Assembly (NCBI RefSeq): GCF_001426755.1
Contig: NZ_LMFJ01000001.1
Span: forward strand, 2,000,601 to 2,064,600
Source: Aeromicrobium sp. Root495
GTDB lineage: Bacteria > Actinomycetota > Actinomycetes > Propionibacteriales > Nocardioidaceae
Length of the DNA stretch: 64,000 nt
Direction of reading: 5' to 3'
Part shown: in pieces, positions 17,028-25,527 of the stretch
Numbering within the stretch: position 1 is the stretch's first letter
How the letters are laid out: each line of letters begins with the position of its first letter
Position numbers and translations under genes: made by a program
The notes under the pieces: model-generated
Told to the model about the DNA's origin: nothing
Seen by the model: the letters and a program-made list of their open reading frames with translations, nothing else
Database searches by the model: none

Positions 17028-18251
17028 ATGACGGACACCCGACGCGTCCTCGTCACCGGCGCGAGCGTGGCCGGTCCCGCAGCCGCGTTCTGGCTCGCCC
17101 GGGTCGGCTACGACGTGACGGTCGTCGAGCGCGCCCCGGCACTGCGTCCCGGCGGCCAGAACATCGACGTGCGGGCCAGCGGGCGCGAGGTGCTGCGGCT
17201 CATGGGCCTGGAGGACGCCGTCCGCGCCCGCAACACGGGCGAGATCGGCACCCGGTTCCTCGCGGAGGACGGCTCCGTCGTCTCCGAGTTCGCCGTCCAG
17301 GACGGCGAGGGCCGCGACGGACCGACGGCCGAGCTGGAGATCCTCCGCGGCGCGCTGTCGCAGATCCTCGTGGAGGCCTGCCCCGAGGACGTGCCGTACG
17401 TCTTCGGGCAGCACGTCGTCTCGGTCCAGGAGCACGAGGACCACGTGGAGGTCGAGCTCTCCGACGGCTCGCGGGAGGCGTACGACCTCGTCGTCGTCGC
17501 CGAGGGCGTCGGCTCCCACACGCGGGCTCTCGTGCTCGGCGACGAGCCGCGCGAGAAGCCCCTCGGCATGTACACCGCGTACGGGACGATCGACCGGACG
17601 CCGGACGACGACGACTTCTGGAGCTGGCTCATCGTCCCAGGAGCCCGACAGGTGGGTCTGCGCCCCGACGACGAGGGCACCACCCGCGCCATGCTCAGCT
17701 TCCTCGCCGACTCCCCCGTGCTGGAGGGGCTCGACGACTCGGAGGTCCTCGCCGCGCTGCGGGAGAGGTTCGCCGGCCTCGGGTGGCAGGTCCCGCGGAT
17801 CCTCGACGGGCTCGACGCCTCCGACGACCTCTACGTCGACTACCTCCGCCAGGTCGTCTGCCCCACGTGGCACCGCGGCAGGGTCGTCCTGCTCGGCGAC
17901 GCCGCCTGGTGCGTCACCCCGATCGGGGGCGGCGGGACGTCGCTCGCCATCACGGGTGCCTACGTCCTGGCCGCCTTCCTGTCGCAGGGCACCGACGACG
18001 GGAGCACCGACCACGTCGAGGCGTTCGCCCGGTACGAGGAGTGGATGCGGCCCCTCGTGGAGAAGGCCCAGGACCTGCCGCCCGGCGTCCCGCGCCTCGC
18101 CGCACCCTCGACCCGCGTCGGCGTCCAGGCCCTCAAGTGGGGCACCAGGATCGCCGCGCTCCCCGTGGTCCAGTCCATCGCGTCGCGCCTGACATCAGGA
18201 CCGGAGGCGACGCGCGAGCTGCCCGAGCTCCGGCGCGCCGCCTCCGACTGA
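17028..18251 (+). CDS. FAD-dependent aromatic/drug monooxygenase (PHBH/TetX-like fold)
   Basis: A 407-residue class A flavoprotein monooxygenase. The FAD dinucleotide motif is VTGASVAGPAAAFWLARVGY (residues 9-28). VVVAEGVGSHTR matches the DG-like second motif, and GRVVLLGDAAWCVTPIGGGG is the conserved GD motif near residue 285. It hydroxylates or degrades an aromatic or drug-like substrate using NAD(P)H and oxygen; the fold includes tetracycline-inactivating enzymes, but substrate cannot be inferred. The ATG at 17028 follows GAAGGA. It ends seven bases from the convergent MFS exporter gene. Confidence 0.9.
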   Translation: MTDTRRVLVTGASVAGPAAAFWLARVGYDVTVVERAPALRPGGQNIDVRASGREVLRLMGLEDAVRARNTGEIGTRFLAEDGSVVSEFAVQDGEGRDGPTAELEILRGALSQILVEACPEDVPYVFGQHVVSVQEHEDHVEVELSDGSREAYDLVVVAEGVGSHTRALVLGDEPREKPLGMYTAYGTIDRTPDDDDFWSWLIVPGARQVGLRPDDEGTTRAMLSFLADSPVLEGLDDSEVLAALRERFAGLGWQVPRILDGLDASDDLYVDYLRQVVCPTWHRGRVVLLGDAAWCVTPIGGGGTSLAITGAYVLAAFLSQGTDDGSTDHVEAFARYEEWMRPLVEKAQDLPPGVPRLAAPSTRVGVQALKWGTRIAALPVVQSIASRLTSGPEATRELPELRRAASD

Positions 18252-18258
18252 GGGACGA

Positions 18259-19764
18259 TCAGGCGGTCCGCTCCGCGAGGTCACCCGTGAGCTCCTCCTC
18301 CGGGTGCTCCTCGACGGAGCGGGAGTCGGTGAGCGTCAGCGCGCCCCAGCCGACCACCACGCCGACGACGACGGCGAGGATCCCGTAGGTCACGCGCTCA
18401 CCGTGGAAGAACGACGCGACGAGGTCGCTGCTCCAGGTCCCGGCGGGCAGCTGCGTCGTCACCATGGCGGCGATCAGCGTGCCGACGACCGCGGTGCCGA
18501 CGCTCGTGCCGATCTCCTGGGCCGTGTCGTTGAGCGCGGTGCCGATGGACGTGCGGTTGGCCGGCATCGCGTCGACGAGGGCGACGGCGCAGATCGTCAT
18601 GACGGTGCGGAGACCGATCGTCATCGCGACCATCGAGATCGCGATCGCGACGTAGCCGTGGTCGACGCCCCAGGAGAGACCGGCGAGCGAGCCGGCCAGG
18701 AAGGCAGCGCCGACGAGGCACGCGATGCGGTGGCCGAACTGCTTGGCCAGCCACTCCGAGAAGGGCGACGCCGCGATCATCGTCACGATGATCGGCAGGT
18801 TGGCGAGGCCGGCCCGCACGGGGCTCCAGCCGTACGCGAACTGGAAGTGCAGGATCAGGCCGAACATCACGCTGGCCATCGCGATGGCGGTGCCGACCTG
18901 CGCGATCGAGGCGCCGCGGACCGTGCCGTTCGAGAAGAGCCCGAGGTCGAGCATCGGCGAGTCCGCACGGCGCTCGTGCCGGACGAACGCGATGCCGGCC
19001 GCCACGGAGGCGAGGACCGAGCCGAGCGTGACGGCGGACAGCCAGCCGTGCTCGACGCCGCTCGTCATGGCGTAGCAGGCGAAGCCGATCGTGGCGATGC
19101 TCAGCAACGCGCCGGGCAGGTCGAGCACGTCGTCGGTCAGGTCCTCGCGACGGTCGGGCGGCACCCCGAGGCGCACGCCGATGAACGCGACGAGCGCGAT
19201 CGGGGCGTTCACCACGAGCAGCCACTCCCAGCGGACGTGGGCGAGGGCGGTGCCGCCGAGCAACGGACCCAGCACGAACCCGGACATCCCCACGAGGATC
19301 ATCACGGTCATGGCGCGCATGCGGAGCGCCTTGTCGTCGAAGAGGCGGAACACGAGCGAGTTGGTGATGGGCGCCATCGCCGCGGCGGCCAGGCCGAGGG
19401 CGGCGCGCAACGCGATCAGCTCGCCCGCCGTGCTCACCCAGACGGCACAGAAGCTCAGTGCCCCGAACACCGTGAGGCCCACGAGCAGCACCCGGCGGCG
19501 GCCGAGCCGGTCGGCCATCGAGCCGGCGGTCAGGAGCAGTCCGCCGAAGGTGAGCGAGTAGGCACCCGTGACCCACTGCAGGGCCGTGGTGCCGCTGCCC
19601 AGGTCGCGACCGATGGTCGGCAGAGCGACGGAGAGCAGGGTGTTGTCGACCATCTCGACGAAGAAGGCGAGGCAGAGCGCCGTCATGGGGATCCACGCCG
19701 CGCGCACCGACGTGTACGTGTGCCGCGCGGTCGCAGCGGAAGAAGGTGGGGTCATGACGGCCAT
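18259..19764 (-). CDS. DHA2-family MFS multidrug efflux transporter
   Basis: A 501-residue major facilitator with about 14 membrane helices, typical of the DHA2 (EmrB/QacA) proton antiporters. Motif A is GSMADRLGRRRVLL, and motif C is GMSGFVLGPLLGG. The ATG at 19764 follows GGGAG; a second Met three codons later is possible. It is divergent from the UvrA-like gene, with 122 bases and a shared inverted repeat between them, and convergent with the FAD monooxygenase, so the three may form a resistance locus. Confidence 0.93.
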   Translation of the reverse strand: MAVMTPPSSAATARHTYTSVRAAWIPMTALCLAFFVEMVDNTLLSVALPTIGRDLGSGTTALQWVTGAYSLTFGGLLLTAGSMADRLGRRRVLLVGLTVFGALSFCAVWVSTAGELIALRAALGLAAAAMAPITNSLVFRLFDDKALRMRAMTVMILVGMSGFVLGPLLGGTALAHVRWEWLLVVNAPIALVAFIGVRLGVPPDRREDLTDDVLDLPGALLSIATIGFACYAMTSGVEHGWLSAVTLGSVLASVAAGIAFVRHERRADSPMLDLGLFSNGTVRGASIAQVGTAIAMASVMFGLILHFQFAYGWSPVRAGLANLPIIVTMIAASPFSEWLAKQFGHRIACLVGAAFLAGSLAGLSWGVDHGYVAIAISMVAMTIGLRTVMTICAVALVDAMPANRTSIGTALNDTAQEIGTSVGTAVVGTLIAAMVTTQLPAGTWSSDLVASFFHGERVTYGILAVVVGVVVGWGALTLTDSRSVEEHPEEELTGDLAERTA

Positions 19765-19788
19765 GCTTCTCCCGCGCGCTGGCACGGC

Positions 19789-19817
19789 GCTGTCACGGCG
19801 CTGCCACCCGTGACAGC
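19789..19817. promoter_or_regulatory. Inverted repeat between MFS exporter and UvrA-like gene
   Basis: Perfect 10-bp arms GCTGTCACGG (19789-19798) and CCGTGACAGC (19808-19817) with nine bases between. It lies in the divergent promoter region of the efflux gene and the UvrA-like gene. No regulator is adjacent, so the binding protein is unknown. Confidence 0.55.
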
Positions 19818-19886
19818 CACGGACAGCGGACCGACGCCGACGCTCGCGGACAGGCAGCCGGCGGGCGCCGCCACTAGGTTGAGGGG

Positions 19887-22319
19887 ATGACCTCCAGCGC
19901 CGGGACCGACCTCCTCGGCCACGCACCCCCCGAGGGCTCGTCGGGGTGGATCCGGGTCCGTGGGGCGCGTGAGCACAACCTGCTCGACGTCGACCTCGAC
20001 CTCCCCCGCGACTGCTTCGTCGTCTTCACAGGTGTCTCCGGCTCCGGCAAGTCCTCGCTCGCCTTCGGGACGATCTTCGCGGAGTCGCAGCGCCGCTACT
20101 TCGAGTCGGTGGCCCCGTACGCGCGGCGCCTCATGGCCCAGGTCGGAGCGCCCGCCATCGACACGATCGATGGTCTGCCGCCGGCCGTGGCCCTCCAGCA
20201 GGCCCGAGGCGGTGCGACCGCGCGCTCGACCCTCGGGACCCTCAGCTCACTCTCCGACGTGCTGCGCCTCCTCTACAGCCGGGCGGGCACCTACCCCGAG
20301 GGCGCCGAGCACCTGCCGGCATCGGCCTTCTCCCCCAACACGGCGGTCGGCGCCTGCCCCACCTGCCACGGCAGCGGAGTGGCACGCCGCACCACCGAGG
20401 CGCTCCTCGTGCCCGACCCCGGCCTGTCCATCGACGAGGGCGCGATCGGCGTGTGGGCCAACAAGGCGTGGGTGGGTCTCAACGTGCGTCGCATGGTGAC
20501 CAAGCTGGGGATCGACATCCATGCCCCGTGGCACACGCTGCCGCAGGCCGACCGGACCTGGCTCCTCTTCACCGACGAGGAGCCCCGCATGCTGCTGCAG
20601 GGCAACAAGCAGGGTGAGGCCAGCCAGTACCACGGGCACTGGTCGTCAGCCGAGAAGTTCCTGCTGCGCAACCTCGCCAAGACCCAGTCGCCCACGCAGC
20701 GCGAGAAGCTCGAGGCGTTCATCGCCGAGGGCCCCTGTCCCACGTGCGACGGCAAGCGGTTGCGTCCCGCGGCCCTCGCCGTGCGGTTCGCCGACGTCGA
20801 CATCGCCACCATGTCCGCGCTGCCGCTCTCCGAGGTCTGCGCCCTGCTCGACAGCGGGCTGGAGCAGCAGGCCCGGGGCACCGACCGGCACGGAGCGGCC
20901 GCGTCCTCGGCGGCGCGCTCGCTCGTGAAGGACTTCGCGGCGCGGGTCGAGTCGATCATCGCGCTCGGGCTGGGCTACCTCTCCATGGACCGCTCCAGCA
21001 CGGCCCTCTCCCCCGGCGAGCTGCAACGCGTCCGGCTCGCCGGTCAGCTGCGGGCCGGCCTGTTCGGCGTCCTCTACGTGCTCGACGAGCCGTCGGCCGG
21101 CCTGCACCCGGCCGACTCGGAGGCCCTGTACGCGGCGCTGCGCGAGCTGGTCGCTGCGGGCAACTCCCTGTTCGTGGTCGAGCACGACCTCTCCATCGCC
21201 CGCAACGCCGACTGGGTGGTCGACGTCGGACCCAGCGCCGGAGTCCTGGGCGGACGGGTGGTCCACAGCGGACCCCCGGACGAGCTGACCGATGTCACGG
21301 ACTCCGTCACGGCCGACTTCATGTTCGACCGGGTCGACCGCCCCGCACTCGAGGCGCGCGAGCCGGCTTCCTGGACCCACCTCGAGCACCTCACCCTCCA
21401 CAACCTGCAGGACGTGAGCATCCGCCTGCCGATGGGCGTCATGACGGCCATCACGGGGGTCTCCGGCTCGGGGAAGTCCTCCCTCCTCACCGCCGTCGTC
21501 GAGCGGCTCGAGACCGACGACACCGCGGAGCACCGCCTCGTCTCGATCGACCAGCGACCCATCGGCCGCTCCCCCCGCTCCAACCTCGCCACGTACACGG
21601 GTCTCTTCGACGCCGTCCGCCGGCTCTTCGCGTCCACCGACGAGGCGAAGGCGCGAGGCTGGGCCGCCGGGCGGTTCTCCTTCAACGTGGCAGCAGGGCG
21701 CTGCCCCACGTGCGAGGGCGAGGGGTTCATCGCCGTCGAGCTGGTCTTCCTCCCCACGAGCTACTCCACGTGCCCGACGTGCCGCGGGTCGAGGTACAAC
21801 CCCGAGACGCTCGAGGTCCTCTACCGCGAGCGCGACGTCGGCCAGGTGCTGTCCATGACCGTCCAGGAGGCCGCGACGTTCTTCGACGACGTCCCGGCCG
21901 TGCACCGCGCCCTCACGACCCTGCTCGACGTCGGTCTCGGCTACCTGACCCTCGGCCAGCCCGCGACCGAGCTCTCCGGCGGCGAGGCGCAGCGCATCAA
22001 GCTCGCCACCGAGCTGCAGCGTCCGCGGCGCGGCAGCACGGTCTTCGTCCTCGACGAGCCCACCGGCGGCCTCCACCCCGTCAACGTCCGGGACCTCGTC
22101 CGGGTGCTCGGGCGACTCGTCGACGCCGGCGACACCGTCGTGGTGGTCGAGCACGACATGCAGGTGGTCGCCGCGTCGGACTGGGTCGTCGAGCTGGGCC
22201 CGGGCGGCGGCGACCGCGGCGGGACCGTGGTGGCTGAGACCACGCCGACCGGTCTGCTCGACGTCGCCGAGAGCATCACCGCGCCCTATCTCAGGCGCGC
22301 CGTGGCCCGGGCGACGTGA
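19887..22319 (+). CDS. UvrA-like ABC protein (DrrC/UvrA2 type)
   Basis: An 810-residue UvrA-family ATPase. Two Walker A motifs (FTGVSGSGKSS at 48-57 and ITGVSGSGKSS near 528), two LSxGE signatures (LSPGELQRV and LSGGEAQRI) and three zinc modules (CPTCHGSG, CPTCDGKRL and CPTCEG with CPTCRGSR) are present. At 810 residues it is about 140 shorter than housekeeping UvrA and resembles UvrA2/DrrC proteins, which lack the UvrB-interaction insert and protect against DNA-binding drugs. TAGGTT ends six bases before the ATG, so it is likely leaderless. Divergent from the efflux pump. Confidence 0.92.
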   Translation: MTSSAGTDLLGHAPPEGSSGWIRVRGAREHNLLDVDLDLPRDCFVVFTGVSGSGKSSLAFGTIFAESQRRYFESVAPYARRLMAQVGAPAIDTIDGLPPAVALQQARGGATARSTLGTLSSLSDVLRLLYSRAGTYPEGAEHLPASAFSPNTAVGACPTCHGSGVARRTTEALLVPDPGLSIDEGAIGVWANKAWVGLNVRRMVTKLGIDIHAPWHTLPQADRTWLLFTDEEPRMLLQGNKQGEASQYHGHWSSAEKFLLRNLAKTQSPTQREKLEAFIAEGPCPTCDGKRLRPAALAVRFADVDIATMSALPLSEVCALLDSGLEQQARGTDRHGAAASSAARSLVKDFAARVESIIALGLGYLSMDRSSTALSPGELQRVRLAGQLRAGLFGVLYVLDEPSAGLHPADSEALYAALRELVAAGNSLFVVEHDLSIARNADWVVDVGPSAGVLGGRVVHSGPPDELTDVTDSVTADFMFDRVDRPALEAREPASWTHLEHLTLHNLQDVSIRLPMGVMTAITGVSGSGKSSLLTAVVERLETDDTAEHRLVSIDQRPIGRSPRSNLATYTGLFDAVRRLFASTDEAKARGWAAGRFSFNVAAGRCPTCEGEGFIAVELVFLPTSYSTCPTCRGSRYNPETLEVLYRERDVGQVLSMTVQEAATFFDDVPAVHRALTTLLDVGLGYLTLGQPATELSGGEAQRIKLATELQRPRRGSTVFVLDEPTGGLHPVNVRDLVRVLGRLVDAGDTVVVVEHDMQVVAASDWVVELGPGGGDRGGTVVAETTPTGLLDVAESITAPYLRRAVARAT

Positions 22320-22369
22320 GGTGCTTCACGTCCTGGGCGCTGAGCCGGATCACCCGTCACTCTTGACCC

Positions 22370-23269
22370 ATGATCACCTCGCGCCTGCCACGCACCGCGT
22401 CCGCCTGGCGCCCCCTCCTCGTGCCCCTCGTGGTGCTGCTGGCGTGGGACGTCGGCGTCACGCTGGCCTTCCAGCTGGGGTGGGTCGAGTTCCGCGGCAT
22501 CACGATCCAGTACACGCTCTACGGCACTGCCATCGCGCTGTTCCTGGGCTTCATGGTCAATGCCTCCTACGCGCGCTGGTGGGAGGCGCGGACCCTCTGG
22601 GGCAGCATCGTCAACCACTCGCGCAACCTCGCGCGGGAGGCCACGACACTGCTCGACGACTCGGTGCCCGACGCCCGGCCCGCGATCATCCCGGCCATCG
22701 TCCGGGCCCAGATCGCCTACGTCCATGCTCTCCGGACGTCGCTGCGAGAGCAGGCCGACCCCACGGAGATCGACGTCTACCTCGACGACGCCGCCCTGCG
22801 CCGCGTGACGGCGGCGACCAACACGCCGGCCGCGATCCTGGTGCACATCGGTCAGCTCGTGCGCGAGGCCCATCGACGCGGCATGGTCGATGACATCGCC
22901 CGCGTCCAGGTGAGCTCCACGCTCGGCGTCCTGACCGACGCCCAGGGCGGGCTGGAGCGCATCAAGCGCACCCCGCTGCCGGTGCAGTACCGCTTCCTGC
23001 CCTCGTTCTTCGCCCGGGTCTTCTGCGTCATCCTGCCGTTCGCGATCTACAAGGACCTCATGTGGTTCACGCCCATCGGGTCGGGGCTCGTGGGCATGAT
23101 GTTCCTCCTCGCCGTCCAGGTCGGTCGCGACCTCGCCGAGCCGTTCCGTGACGGCGTGCACGACGTCCCCATGACGGCGATCAGCCGCACCATCGAGATC
23201 GATCTCCTCGAGATGATCGGCACCGACGCACCCGACGCCGTCGCCCCCGTCAACGAGGTGCTGTGGTGA
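22370..23269 (+). CDS. Bestrophin-family (UPF0187) ion channel-like membrane protein
   Basis: A 299-residue bestrophin-like protein. Hydrophobic helices near 18-38, 45-65 and in the 205-250 region flank the family motifs LGFMVNASYARWWEARTLWG (58-77) and NHSRNLAREAT. Near the C-terminus, VGRDLAEPFRDGVHDVPM matches the ENPF-like segment. Bacterial homologues form pentameric cation or anion channels in the inner membrane. The ATG at 22370 has no clear ribosome site. Confidence 0.88.
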   Translation: MITSRLPRTASAWRPLLVPLVVLLAWDVGVTLAFQLGWVEFRGITIQYTLYGTAIALFLGFMVNASYARWWEARTLWGSIVNHSRNLAREATTLLDDSVPDARPAIIPAIVRAQIAYVHALRTSLREQADPTEIDVYLDDAALRRVTAATNTPAAILVHIGQLVREAHRRGMVDDIARVQVSSTLGVLTDAQGGLERIKRTPLPVQYRFLPSFFARVFCVILPFAIYKDLMWFTPIGSGLVGMMFLLAVQVGRDLAEPFRDGVHDVPMTAISRTIEIDLLEMIGTDAPDAVAPVNEVLW

Positions 23270-23306
23270 TGCTCGGCTGAAGGCTGGTCGTCGAGACGAC
23301 GATCCC

Positions 23307-24122
23307 TCAGGTGCGGACCACGACCGAGACCACGTTCACGAGCGCGATGCCGACGGCGGCCAGGAAAGGGCCACGTCCCGGGGCGACGCGGCCGACGACG
23401 AGCAGCACCGCGCACGCCGAGAGAGCGACGACTGCCACGAGGTCGAGCCCGTCGGCGGGGACCACGGCCGTCACGACCGTGCCGGCCAGCAGCAGGGCGG
23501 TCGCGAGGTCCACGGAACCGCGGGCACCGAGGCGGTGTGGCAGACCGTGGACCCCGGTCCGCCGGTCGTCCTCGAGGTCCGGCACGGCATTGACGAGATG
23601 GGCGCCCGTGCCGAGCAGCACCCCCGCCACCACCAGCCACGGGGGTCCCGCGTCGTCGCGGACGGCGAGGGACACCACCGCGGGCAGCCCGCCGAAGCAC
23701 ACGGCGTACGGCATCCACGACAGGATCGTGCTCTTGAGCCCCAGGTTGTACCCCCAGGCCATGGCCACGAGCGCGAGGTGCAGCGCTCCCGCCCGGACCC
23801 CGAGGCAGAGGGAGGCTGCCACCGTCACCAGAGCAGCCGCGACGATCGCGACACGGACCGTCCCGACGCCCAGCGCGCCGGTCGCGAGGGGCTTGTCCCG
23901 GCGACCCGAGATGCGGTCACGCTCCCGGTCGAGGTAGTCGTTGCTCCACCCCACCGACAGCTGGCCCGTGAGGGCGGCGACCCCGACGAGCACAGCGGTT
24001 CCGGCCGAAGCACCCCAGTGGAGCGCGAGCAGCACGACGGCCACCGTCACGGCGCCGCTGGGCTCCGGGTGGCACGCACGGACGAGTGCTCTGCCCACGG
24101 ATGTCGGACGGCCGGCGCTCAC
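23307..24122 (-). CDS. UbiA-family prenyltransferase
   Basis: A 271-residue membrane prenyltransferase with about eight helices. The first Asp motif is NDYLDRERD (residues 61-69) and the second is DLEDD (182-186); both bind Mg-diphosphate of the prenyl donor. It transfers an isoprenoid chain to an unknown acceptor. TACCGT (minus strand, 24129-24134) ends six bases before the GTG start, so it probably has its own leaderless promoter, despite lying 74 bases downstream of the P450 operon on the same strand. Confidence 0.9.
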   Translation of the reverse strand: MSAGRPTSVGRALVRACHPEPSGAVTVAVVLLALHWGASAGTAVLVGVAALTGQLSVGWSNDYLDRERDRISGRRDKPLATGALGVGTVRVAIVAAALVTVAASLCLGVRAGALHLALVAMAWGYNLGLKSTILSWMPYAVCFGGLPAVVSLAVRDDAGPPWLVVAGVLLGTGAHLVNAVPDLEDDRRTGVHGLPHRLGARGSVDLATALLLAGTVVTAVVPADGLDLVAVVALSACAVLLVVGRVAPGRGPFLAAVGIALVNVVSVVVRT

Positions 24123-24196
24123 CCGCCCACGGTAGGCCTGACGCGGCCTCCTGCACGTCGGGACCCGCGGCAGATCGACGCGCGAGCCGCCCGCGG

Positions 24197-25333
24197 TCAG
24201 GCCCGTTCGCGCTCCAGTGCCAGGGCGCGCAGACGCGGCACCGGGATGCGGTGGTCGACGGCCACGACGGTCGCGACGTCACTGTCCCACCACCTCAGCA
24301 GGGCCGATCCCGTGCAGGGGTCACCCGCGAGGACCTCGGGCTCACCGCGCGGCACCGGCCCGACCATCTTCAGGGAGTGCCCGCAGACCTCGGACCAGAA
24401 GTAGTCGTCCCACACCGGACCGCCGGGCTCGTCACCCAGCAGCGTGGCGGCCGCCAGCCTGCCCTGGGCCACCGCGTTGGACCAGAACGGCCTGCGCCGC
24501 AGCCATGCCTCCTCGCGCACGGCGGCCACGTCGCCGGCCGCGAGCACCCCCTCCAGCGGCGTGCGACCGCCATGATCGATCTCGACCCCCTGGGGCCCGG
24601 CCCAGGCGTGGCCGTCGAGCCAGTCCGTGACGGGCACGTCCCCGGCGCAGGTCACGACGAGGTCGGCCCTCAGGACGGTCCCTTCGCCCAGCCGGACCCC
24701 CGTCACGGGGTCGCCGTCGAGGGACACCGGACCCTCGCTCTGCACCAGCTCGACCCCGACGGACCTGGCCCGTCGGACGAGCACGGCGGACACGAACGTC
24801 CCCACGACCCGCTCGAGGGGAGGAGCGACGTCCACGACAGTCACCGAGACGCCGTGGTGCACGCAGGCACTCGCCACCTCCATCCCCAGGAACCCGGCTC
24901 CGACGACGACCGCGGTGTCGGCCCGTCCGAGCCTCGTCCTCAGGGTGCGTGCGTCGTCGAGGGTGCGAAGCACGAGCTCACCCGACTGGCCAGGGGCAGC
25001 GATCCTGCGCGCAGCCGAGCCGGTCGCCACGACCAACGCGTCGTAGGGGACGTCGTGCCCGTCCCGCGTGGTGACGCGCCGACGCTCGGGGTCGAGGTGC
25101 GCCGCCGGGGACCGGACGACCTCGAGCCCGAGGTCCGCGGTCGGGATGCTGACCGTGCCGTCGGCCGAGCCGTCCTTGAGGACCTGCTTGGAGAGGGGCG
25201 GACGCGAGCACGGCTCCTCCCCACCGCCGATCACCGTGATGGCGTCGGTGTGGCCTCGACGCCGCAGCTCGCGAGCCGCTGCCAGCCCGGCCGTGGACGC
25301 ACCGACCACGACCACGGACCGCGGCCGGCTCAC
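24197..25333 (-). CDS. FAD-dependent ferredoxin reductase (P450 redox partner)
   Basis: A 378-residue ferredoxin reductase of the putidaredoxin-reductase/rhodocoxin-reductase type. The FAD motif is VVVGASTAGLAAARELRRRG, SRPPLSKQVL is the conserved pyrophosphate-side segment, VVVGAGFLGMEVASA binds NAD(P)H, and VLAAGDVA completes FAD binding. It passes electrons from NAD(P)H to the adjacent ferredoxin. The GTG at 25333 overlaps the ferredoxin stop by four bases (GTGA), and the C-terminal domain is complete. Third gene of the P450-ferredoxin-reductase operon. Confidence 0.94.
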   Translation of the reverse strand: MSRPRSVVVVGASTAGLAAARELRRRGHTDAITVIGGGEEPCSRPPLSKQVLKDGSADGTVSIPTADLGLEVVRSPAAHLDPERRRVTTRDGHDVPYDALVVATGSAARRIAAPGQSGELVLRTLDDARTLRTRLGRADTAVVVGAGFLGMEVASACVHHGVSVTVVDVAPPLERVVGTFVSAVLVRRARSVGVELVQSEGPVSLDGDPVTGVRLGEGTVLRADLVVTCAGDVPVTDWLDGHAWAGPQGVEIDHGGRTPLEGVLAAGDVAAVREEAWLRRRPFWSNAVAQGRLAAATLLGDEPGGPVWDDYFWSEVCGHSLKMVGPVPRGEPEVLAGDPCTGSALLRWWDSDVATVVAVDHRIPVPRLRALALERERA

Positions 25334-25527
25334 GTCCGCTCGCGCAGGGCCGCCACCGGGCACGAGGCGATCGCCGCCCGCGCGGCGGCAGCCAGCCCGT
25401 CCGGGACCTCTCCGCCCCCGAAGGCGTCCACGACCATCGCGTCGTCGTCGAGGCTGAACACCTCGGGTGCCGCCTCCTCGCACAGTCCGTGCCCCTCGCA
25501 GCGGGCCTCGTCGATGTCGATCCTCAT
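25330..25527 (-). CDS. [3Fe-4S] ferredoxin (P450 type)
   Basis: A 65-residue ferredoxin. CEGHGLC (residues 10-16) and SCPVAA (Cys56) give the C-x-x-H/x-x-x-C ... C-P pattern of actinobacterial 3Fe-4S ferredoxins that serve cytochromes P450. His takes the place of one cysteine of a 4Fe-4S site. The ATG overlaps the P450 stop (ATGA, 25524-25527), and its own stop overlaps the reductase start, so all three are co-translated. Confidence 0.94.
   Translation of the reverse strand: MRIDIDEARCEGHGLCEEAAPEVFSLDDDAMVVDAFGGGEVPDGLAAAARAAIASCPVAALRERT

Noticed and set aside
23307-25527. UbiA prenyltransferase as a fourth gene of the P450 operon
   Set aside because: A good -10 box (TACCGT) ends six bases before its GTG start and there is a 74-base gap, so it probably has its own promoter. 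Shared function remains possible but is not shown.
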